Source: Amycolatopsis sacchari
GTDB lineage: Bacteria; Actinomycetota; Actinomycetes; Mycobacteriales; Pseudonocardiaceae
Direction: 5' to 3'
DNA: 59,022 nt
NCBI RefSeq assembly: GCF_900114035.1
Contig: NZ_FORP01000033.1
Coordinates: 1-59,022, forward strand
The notes under the pieces are model-generated. The model was not told the DNA's origin and made no database searches. It worked only from the letters and a program-made list of their open reading frames with translations. The position numbers and the translations under genes were made by a program. Each line of letters starts with the position of its first letter. The stretch's first letter is position 1. Shown piece by piece: positions 24,114 to 30,757 of the stretch.

Positions 24114-25748
24114 ATGCGCCGACGCCTGCCTCGTGTGCTGGCTCTGCCCGTGTCCGCCGCGGTGCTCGTGCTCGCGGCCACCCCGGCGGTGGCCGACAGC
24201 ACCATCCCGACGACGCCCATCCCCCAGCCCGCCAACCCCAGCCAGGCACCGATCTCCTCGCCGTCGAACCCCCAGCCGCTGGGGCACGCGGTCGCGGACG
24301 CGGCGGCCGCGCTCGGGGTGCTGCGCCTGCTGCCCAACGCCGTCGACACCACGACGATCCTCCCCGGCTACGGCAGCGAGCTGCCGAAGCAGTCGGCGCT
24401 GGAGGCGGGCATGGGCCTGTCCAGCGCGCAGGCGAACTCCGAGTCGTACCTGACCTACGAGCGCGCGATCGCCCAGTCGTCGCCGCTCGGGCTCGCCGTC
24501 GCCGGCAACGCGCCACAGGCACCCGGCAGCCTGACCCAGACCGCGCTGCCGGACAACGAGAAGGGCATCAGCGGCGGGCTGAACGCGCCCCAGAACCCGC
24601 TGCTCAACGTGGGCCTGCTGAACGGCAACGTGCACGCCCGCTGGAGCGAGACGCTCGGCCCGTGCGTCGGCACGATCGCGGACGCCAGCACCTCCATCGC
24701 GAGCCTGTCGCTGCTCAACGTCATCCCCTCGATGCCGAACCTGCCCCTGAGCGGGCTGACCAACCTGCCGTCGCTCGCCGAGGGCTTCGACCCGGCCAAG
24801 GGGCTGCAGTCGCTCGGCGGGCTTCTCTCCGGCGGCGGGCAGACCCCCGCCAACGGCGCCGGCTCGCTGCTGAGCCTGCCCAACACGCTGTCGTCGCGGT
24901 CGGTGGTCCAGCTGGTCGACCTGCCGGGCTCGAAGAACAAGGCCGTCCAGTCGGTGTCGACGCTGCAGGCCGCGGACGTGGAGATTCTCAAGGGCACGCC
25001 GCTGGAGCTGTCGCTGAAGGTCGTGAGCCAGCCGACGCTGAAGGTCACTTCGACGGGTGACAAGGCCACCTCGAAGGTCGAGTACTCGGCGCCGGTGATC
25101 ACCATCCAGCGCGGCGACACGGTGCTGTACACCCTCGACGCGCAGCACCCCACGAAGGACATCCCGATCGGCCTGCCGCTGGAGCAGTTGTCGAAGCAGC
25201 TCGGGCCGGTGGCGGACCTGCCGGTCGTCGGCGGGCTCGTCGCCACCGCCACCAAGGGGTTGCAGCAGGTGAACGACACCGCGGGCACCGTGCTGGACCT
25301 CGGCGTGCTCCGGCTGAGCATCGGCGAGCTGAACCAGAAGGGCCAGCAGCTGACCACGCCGTTCGAGGGCTACCAGCTCGGCGCGTCCGCCCGGATGCTG
25401 GACCTGCAGGTGCTGCCGACGACGGCGTTGAAGAACCTGCTGCCCGCCGGTCAGGCGAGCTCCCTGCCGTCGTCGCTCGCGCAGCTTTCGCTCGGTGAGC
25501 AGATCGGCCGCGCCTACACCCCCACGGGCGGCGTCGTGTGCGGCACGACCACCCCGGTGACGCCCGTCGGCAACCCGGCTCCGGGCGTGCCCGCGAAGCT
25601 GGCGTACACGGCGGGCGCCTACTCTGCGGTGCCGCTGTTCTGGACCGGGACCGGCATGCTCCTGCTCGGCGTCGTGCTGGTGGCGGCGATCCCGAACCGG
25701 CGGCGGAAGGCCGCCGTGGTCAAGCCGTCGCCGAGGCCCCGCTCGTAG
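24114..25748 (+). CDS. Secreted protein with LAxTA sorting-like C-terminus
   Basis: A protein of 544 aa; I do not recognise the family. A Sec signal peptide (MRRRLPR, a hydrophobic core, cleavage near AVADS) starts it. The body is rich in Leu, Ser, Thr, Pro and Gly with leucine-rich amphipathic stretches, and has two cysteines about 300 residues apart. The C-terminus has the three parts of a sortase signal: KLAYTAG (25596-25616), a hydrophobic segment and an NRRRK tail. LAxTG is the class E sortase motif; here Ala replaces Gly, so either anchoring or simple membrane retention is possible. The ATG at 24114 has a GGAGGG site. Confidence 0.6.
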   Translation: MRRRLPRVLALPVSAAVLVLAATPAVADSTIPTTPIPQPANPSQAPISSPSNPQPLGHAVADAAAALGVLRLLPNAVDTTTILPGYGSELPKQSALEAGMGLSSAQANSESYLTYERAIAQSSPLGLAVAGNAPQAPGSLTQTALPDNEKGISGGLNAPQNPLLNVGLLNGNVHARWSETLGPCVGTIADASTSIASLSLLNVIPSMPNLPLSGLTNLPSLAEGFDPAKGLQSLGGLLSGGGQTPANGAGSLLSLPNTLSSRSVVQLVDLPGSKNKAVQSVSTLQAADVEILKGTPLELSLKVVSQPTLKVTSTGDKATSKVEYSAPVITIQRGDTVLYTLDAQHPTKDIPIGLPLEQLSKQLGPVADLPVVGGLVATATKGLQQVNDTAGTVLDLGVLRLSIGELNQKGQQLTTPFEGYQLGASARMLDLQVLPTTALKNLLPAGQASSLPSSLAQLSLGEQIGRAYTPTGGVVCGTTTPVTPVGNPAPGVPAKLAYTAGAYSAVPLFWTGTGMLLLGVVLVAAIPNRRRKAAVVKPSPRPRS

Positions 25749-25793
25749 TGACCGCGCGTGCCGCGGCCGGCCTCCGGGTCGGCCGTGGCGTGG

Positions 25794-26984
25794 TCAGCCG
25801 TGGCGCAGAGCGGTGACCATGGCCTCCACGGCGATCCTCGGTTTCACGTTCCACAGGATCGCCTCGCGGCAGGCGAGGACCGCTTCCAGGCGCCGGAGCG
25901 TGGACTCCGGCGTCCAGGTGCGGGCCGCTTCGACGGCGTCGTTCGCGTGGTCCGGGTGGTTCAGCACGGCCTTCGCGCCGCTGGCGGTGACCAGCACGTC
26001 GCGGTAGAAACCGGCGAGGTCGACCAGCGCGAGGTCCAGCGTGTCCCGCTGCGTCCGCGTCGCACGGGACTTCTGGCGCTTCTCCAGTGCCTTCACGGCG
26101 GCCTCGGCCGCGCGCTTCGCCCCCGCCACACCCTTGCCGGTCGCGTCGCCGCCCATCGCGTTGCGCAGTTCGGCCTTCTCGCTCTCGTCGCGGGCCTTGC
26201 TCTCCTCCGTCGCGTCGCCCTCCGCCGCCGCGATCAGCTCGTCCGCGCAGGCGAACACGTCGGCGGGGCGCCGCAAGCCCAGCGGGATGCGCAGCACGGT
26301 CTCGCGGCGCTTGCGTGACTGCTCGTCCGTCGCGAGCCGCCGGGCCCGGCCGACGTGACCGCCGCACACCGCCGCGGCCCATTCGGCCAGCTCCGGGTCC
26401 ACGCCGTCCCGTTCGACGAGCACCTTGGCGATCGCCTCGCGCGGAGGCGTGCGGAGGTTCACCAGGCGGCAGCGGGAGCGGATGGTGACCGAGACGTCCT
26501 CGGGGTGGTCGGAGGGTGCGCACAGCAGGAAGACCGTGCGGTCCGGCGGCTCCTCGACGGCCTTGAGCAGGGCGTTCGATGCCCCCTCGGTGAGCCGGTC
26601 GGCGTCCTCGACGATGACGACCTGCCAGCGCCCGGTCGTGGGGCGGCGCGCGGCGGCCTGGACGAGCGCCCGCATCTCGGCGACGGAGATCGACAGCCCT
26701 TCGGGCACGACCAGCCGGACGTCGGCGTGCGTGCCGTGCAGCGCGGTGCGGCAGCCGGTGCACTCGCCGCAGCCGGTGCCGGTCACGCACTGCAGCGCCG
26801 CGGCGAAGGTCCGCGCGGCGACCGAGCGCCCCGACCCGGGCGGGCCGGTCAGCAGCCAGGCGTGCGTCATCGAGCCCGCGGGCACGGGCTCACCGACGAC
26901 GATCTTCGCCGCCGCATCGGCCGCCGACGACAGCACCTCCACCGCGGGCTCCTGCCCGACGAGCTGAGACCAGACCGATCCCAT
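25794..26984 (-). CDS. holB: DNA polymerase III delta' subunit
   Basis: A protein of 396 aa, part of the clamp-loader complex at the replication fork. The P-loop is GPPGSGRS (residues 47-54), with Arg in place of the usual Lys, as is often seen in delta' subunits. A zinc knuckle uses Cys66, Cys72, Cys75 and Cys78 (GCGECTGC). VEDADRLTEGASNALLKAVEEPP and the SRCR segment fit the family. A Lys/Glu-rich stretch (about 250-300) is an actinobacterial insertion. The ATG at 26984 follows GGAGG; longer upstream frames are not conserved. It is encoded directly downstream of the MFS/thymidylate-kinase fusion. Confidence 0.93.
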   Translation of the reverse strand: MGSVWSQLVGQEPAVEVLSSAADAAAKIVVGEPVPAGSMTHAWLLTGPPGSGRSVAARTFAAALQCVTGTGCGECTGCRTALHGTHADVRLVVPEGLSISVAEMRALVQAAARRPTTGRWQVVIVEDADRLTEGASNALLKAVEEPPDRTVFLLCAPSDHPEDVSVTIRSRCRLVNLRTPPREAIAKVLVERDGVDPELAEWAAAVCGGHVGRARRLATDEQSRKRRETVLRIPLGLRRPADVFACADELIAAAEGDATEESKARDESEKAELRNAMGGDATGKGVAGAKRAAEAAVKALEKRQKSRATRTQRDTLDLALVDLAGFYRDVLVTASGAKAVLNHPDHANDAVEAARTWTPESTLRRLEAVLACREAILWNVKPRIAVEAMVTALRHG

Positions 26985-27118
26985 CAAGCCTCCACCGCAC
27001 TCCGCACACGTCCACCCGTTGCCCGGGCGCCGCTCACCCTGCCATCCGGCCGGGCACCGCCGCCACCGGTGTCGGCGCCATCGGGCCGTCGCAGCAGTTG
27101 CTCGGCCAGCTCCCTCTG

Positions 27119-29185
27119 CTAGACGGCTTCCAGGGGCGCGAGCCCCGCACGACGGCCCACGAGCACCGCCCGCACGGCGCTGTGCACGCGCTCCGCCACC
27201 TCGTCCTCGTCGCCGTCTCCGTCCACGACGATGTAGTGGTCCGGGTCGGCCGCCGCCATCTCGCTGAGCAGCGTCTGCACCCGCCACTGGTCCTCGATGG
27301 ACACCGGGCCCGGGTCGCCGTCGACGGGGGTGGCGTCCAGCAGCACCGTCACGTCCGGCCGGAGCCTGCCCGTCGCCCAGTCGGCGAGGCCCTCCAGCTC
27401 CTTCGAGTCCAGCCCGGCCACGGCCGACAGGTGCGCGAGCGGCGAGTCCACGAACCGTTCCATCACCACGATCGACCCGGCGTCCAGCGCGGGCTGCACG
27501 TCACGCTCGACGATGTCGGCCCGCACCGCGGCGGCGGCCAGCGCCTGCGCCCGCGCCCCCGACAGCGACGCACCGGTGACCAGCTTCGCGAGCCGTTCGT
27601 CGTCGAGCGCGGGGTCGGCCGCGAACACGACCGGCCGGGGCCCGACCGAGCGCAGCCACTCCACGAGCCTCGCCGCCTGGTTCGCGGTGTCGGCGGCCGT
27701 GGTGCCCTCGAGCGCGATCAGCAGGCCGTTCGCCCGGCGCGGCCGGCGCCGGATCACGTTCCGCAGGTCGGCCATGATCGTCTCGGCGCGGCGCGAGTCC
27801 ATCTGCCGGTACGCGATCACGCCCACGATCGCCGCCAGGATCCCGCCGCCGAGCATCACCGGCCGCGTGCCGTCGATGATGATCGGGTTGCCCCAGACCT
27901 GCACCGTCCTCGGCTTCGTCAACCCGATCAGCAGCGGCACGACCGCCGTCGAGCCGAACACGATGATCTTCATCATCGACTGGTAGATCGCGTTGATCCG
28001 GCCGCGGATCGCGTCGTCCACCTGCGAGCCGATGATCGTCACGCCGGTCAGGAACGCCGCACCGGCGCAGGCGCCGACGATCGCCACCGCCACCAGCGAC
28101 ACCGCCAGGTGCGGCGACAGCGCGACGAGGATCAGCCCGAGCCCCGCCACCACGATCGACATGCCGAACAGCCGGTCGTGCGGCAGCCGCCGCGCCAGTT
28201 TCGGCGCCCCGCCCATGCCCGTCGCGAGCCCGACGAACACCGCGACCAGCAGCAGACCCCAGGCCGCGTCCCCGGCGAGCAGGCTCGACGAGTACGGCTT
28301 GGCCGAACCCACCACCGCGCCACCGGCCGCGAACGCACCGGCCGCACCGATCAGCAGCCCCCGCACGAGCGGCGTGCTCCTGACGAAGCGCGCCCCGTCG
28401 CGGACCAGCCCGGCCAGGCCGCCCGAAGGCGCGTCCGCGGCCGGCTTGGGCGCCACCGCGACGGGCGTGTGCACGTTCCGCCTCGACAGCTCCGGGATCC
28501 GCGTGATGATCAGGATCGCGCTCGTCAGGTACAGCAGCCCGATGAGCAGCACGATGACCTTCGCGAACCCGAGGTCGCCGAACAGCGACGGCGGCAGGTG
28601 CAGCGCGGGCCCGATGCCGGTGACGATCGAGTAGATCGCGCCCGCGGAGAGGACCGCCAGCCCGTACGTCATCACCATGCCCAGCTGGTTCGCCGTCTCC
28701 ACCTGGTCCGGCCTGCGCAGCAGGTTCGGCACCGCGGCGTCCTTCGACGGGATCCACATCATCGCGCTGGCGCTGGCCAGGAAGTTCGCGATGTAGAGCC
28801 ACCAGCCCGTGCCGACGAACGCGATCGACATGACGAACCCGCACCGCAGCAGGTCGGCCACGAACATCACCTTGCGCCGGTCGAACCGGTCGGCGAGGAG
28901 CCCGCCGAGCGGCGCGAAGATCAGCCCGGGCAGCAACGCGGACAGCAGCACGCCGGTGAACGCGAAGTTCTGCGCCGTGTAGTTCCCGGTCAGCTTCGTG
29001 GCGAGGCTCGTGACCCCCAGGATCGTGAGCCAGTCCGCCACGCTGCACAGGTACGTGACGCCCCACAGCCGCCGGAAGGGACGGATGGCCAGCACGCGCC
29101 GGGCGCGGTAGATCGTGGACCCGTCCCGACCAGCCGGCGCCTCCGCCTCGGCTTTCGTCTGCACGCCCTCGCTGATCCGACCCAC
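27119..29185 (-). CDS. MFS transporter fused to a degenerate thymidylate kinase domain
   Basis: A protein of 688 aa. Residues about 30-465 form an MFS-type 12-helix membrane domain (GVLLSALLPGLIFAPLGGLLADRFDRR is the loop signature region). Residues about 487-688 align with thymidylate kinase, but the P-loop position reads EGTTAADTANQ (493-503) instead of EGxDGxGKSTQ, the DR(Y/F) motif reads ERF (576-578), and the LID region has no arginines. The kinase half is therefore predicted inactive, and an active tmk should exist elsewhere. Streptomyces carries a similar fusion at the same place between topA and holB (recalled). GTG start at 29185 without an obvious ribosome site. What the transporter half carries is unknown. 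Confidence 0.85.
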   Translation of the reverse strand: MGRISEGVQTKAEAEAPAGRDGSTIYRARRVLAIRPFRRLWGVTYLCSVADWLTILGVTSLATKLTGNYTAQNFAFTGVLLSALLPGLIFAPLGGLLADRFDRRKVMFVADLLRCGFVMSIAFVGTGWWLYIANFLASASAMMWIPSKDAAVPNLLRRPDQVETANQLGMVMTYGLAVLSAGAIYSIVTGIGPALHLPPSLFGDLGFAKVIVLLIGLLYLTSAILIITRIPELSRRNVHTPVAVAPKPAADAPSGGLAGLVRDGARFVRSTPLVRGLLIGAAGAFAAGGAVVGSAKPYSSSLLAGDAAWGLLLVAVFVGLATGMGGAPKLARRLPHDRLFGMSIVVAGLGLILVALSPHLAVSLVAVAIVGACAGAAFLTGVTIIGSQVDDAIRGRINAIYQSMMKIIVFGSTAVVPLLIGLTKPRTVQVWGNPIIIDGTRPVMLGGGILAAIVGVIAYRQMDSRRAETIMADLRNVIRRRPRRANGLLIALEGTTAADTANQAARLVEWLRSVGPRPVVFAADPALDDERLAKLVTGASLSGARAQALAAAAVRADIVERDVQPALDAGSIVVMERFVDSPLAHLSAVAGLDSKELEGLADWATGRLRPDVTVLLDATPVDGDPGPVSIEDQWRVQTLLSEMAAADPDHYIVVDGDGDEDEVAERVHSAVRAVLVGRRAGLAPLEAV

Positions 29186-29238
29186 CCCATTTGGTTGCCC
29201 GTGGTGCCGGTGAAGATTCCCTGGGCATGCGCCACCGC

Positions 29239-29255
29239 GTCACCGGACCGGTGAC
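29239..29255. promoter_or_regulatory. Perfect 17-bp palindrome upstream of the MFS/kinase-like gene
   Basis: GTCACCGG-A-CCGGTGAC is perfectly symmetrical and lies 54-70 bp upstream of the GTG at 29185, in the 110-bp gap before the small membrane-protein gene. It is a likely operator for an unknown regulator; no T-run follows, so it is not an intrinsic terminator. Confidence 0.5.
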
Positions 29256-29295
29256 GTCAGGGTAGCTCCGTCGGGTGGAGCGCGGCCGCTTCGGG

Positions 29296-29802
29296 CTAGC
29301 CGAACAGCCCGGAGATGCTGCTGATCAGGCTCGAAAGGAACTCGATCGCGACCACCGCGAAGATGATCATGAGCAGGATAGCGACGATCATCGCGGTGGA
29401 CCCGCTGGAGGGGCGCACCCGCCGGACATTCGGCTGGGGCAGGGAAAACCGGGGCATCCGCAGCTGCGGCCGCCCCCGGGACAGCAGCCCGGGGCGGGAC
29501 CGCTGCCGCGGCAGCATGCCCAGCGGCTGCGCGGGCGGGATCGGCTGGGCCGGCACCGCGGGCGGCACCTGGTCCACCATGGCCCCCCGCTCGGAGGACC
29601 CGCCACCACCCTCGGACATCGCGGCGTCCACCAGCTCGCGCACGGCGGAGGGGTCCGGGCGGACCGGAGAAGCGACCTTGGTCAGCTTGAAGTCGTCGTG
29701 GTCGTCGCCATCGTCGAGCGAGCCGGACAGCGCGTCGCCGAACGTCACCGGCGGCAACCCGCTCTGCGTGCCGTCGCCGAACTCGTCGTTCCTGGCAGGC
29801 AT
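29296..29802 (-). CDS. Uncharacterised C-tail-anchored membrane protein
   Basis: A protein of 168 aa with no recognised family. The N-terminal ~60 residues are acidic (GSLDDGDDHDDF), the middle is Pro/Arg/Gln-rich, and a single transmembrane helix lies at about 142-162 (AMIVAILLMIIFAVVAIEF), ending SSISGLFG. The ATG at 29802 follows a GGGAG site. It lies between an EspG-family gene and the MFS/kinase-like gene, all on the minus strand, so a shared transcript is plausible. Confidence 0.6.
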   Translation of the reverse strand: MPARNDEFGDGTQSGLPPVTFGDALSGSLDDGDDHDDFKLTKVASPVRPDPSAVRELVDAAMSEGGGGSSERGAMVDQVPPAVPAQPIPPAQPLGMLPRQRSRPGLLSRGRPQLRMPRFSLPQPNVRRVRPSSGSTAMIVAILLMIIFAVVAIEFLSSLISSISGLFG

Positions 29803-29916
29803 GACCACTCCCTGTTCTCGCTCGCCCCTCGCCCGCTTTCCGTCCAGGGTAGTGGGCGATCCGGCGCCCGCACTGGCCCAACCGGGTAAGGACAAGATCA
29901 CGCAGCGCACAGGCGA

Positions 29917-30702
29917 TCAGCCGCATGCCGCCTCCAGGTGCGCCAGCACGGAGTGCCCGATCCAGTGCGCGACGTGCTGCCGCGTGGCGGGAGCGAGGTA
30001 CAGCACCCAGTCACCCTCCGGCAGCAGGGCGGTGATCAGCAGGTACCGGCCGAGGTCGGTGTCGAACAGGACGACCGCGCCCCGCGGGTGCTCGGCGAGG
30101 ATCCTGCTCCCGATCGTCAGGTCGAACACCGCCGTGCCCGTCCTGGGCCGCGCGGCCAGCGCCCGCAGCCTGGCCACCTCGGCCGCCTGCTCCGCTGACA
30201 CCCGGCCCAGCGGATCCGCCGCTATCCGCACGATCTCCCCCGGCCCGGCCGGGCAACGCGGGAGGCGGGCCGCGACCCTGGCAGGCAGCTCCCCGGCCGG
30301 GCCCGTGTTAAGCGCGACCCTCGCGCCGCTGTACTCGAGCACGGCACACGCTTCCCGGTCGCCGAAGAAGTGCATCCTCAGGGGCACCAGCCGGTCGGCG
30401 AAGACCGCCGTGACCGCGCCCCGCACGGGACCGCGCCGCAGGACCCGGAACAACGCCAGCGCGTCCGGCGTCAGCTCGCCCTCACGGGACAGCCCCAGCG
30501 CGCCGAGCGCCGCGTGCCACCTCGTCTGCCGCTCGGCCTCCTCGACGACGCCGGCCGCGGGCGGCCCCATCGGCAGCTCGGGATCACCTTCGGGGTCGTA
30601 GTACCGCAGCACGGACGGCCGGCGGGGCACCGCCCTCGTCACAGGGCGGATGACCTCGTCGACCAGCTCGAAGACCGTCGGAAACCCGGGTGCGTCGCTC
30701 AT
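29917..30702 (-). CDS. EspG-family ESX-associated protein, third copy
   Basis: A protein of 261 aa. A divergent EspG-like protein: FELVDEVIRPVTRAV at the N-terminus and GAVVLFDTDLGRYLLITA at the C-terminus resemble the (S/A)WFDT.SGRY strand of the two EspG proteins at 9092-10749. The RLRGGQ motif is not evident. No PE/PPE-like client gene is adjacent. The ATG at 30702 is preferred; a GTG at 30732 is possible. It sits directly downstream of topA on the same strand with 56 bp between them. Family assignment is moderate. Confidence 0.6.
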   Translation of the reverse strand: MSDAPGFPTVFELVDEVIRPVTRAVPRRPSVLRYYDPEGDPELPMGPPAAGVVEEAERQTRWHAALGALGLSREGELTPDALALFRVLRRGPVRGAVTAVFADRLVPLRMHFFGDREACAVLEYSGARVALNTGPAGELPARVAARLPRCPAGPGEIVRIAADPLGRVSAEQAAEVARLRALAARPRTGTAVFDLTIGSRILAEHPRGAVVLFDTDLGRYLLITALLPEGDWVLYLAPATRQHVAHWIGHSVLAHLEAACG

Positions 30703-30757
30703 GGGGGACAGTCTGCACCGGGGTACCGACAATTTTGGTCGAACGCCTGTTCGACCC

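Noticed and set aside
27098..29254. 718-codon plus-strand frame opposite the MFS fusion
   Set aside because: It consists of His/Arg/Asp/Gln-rich shadow sequence without motifs.
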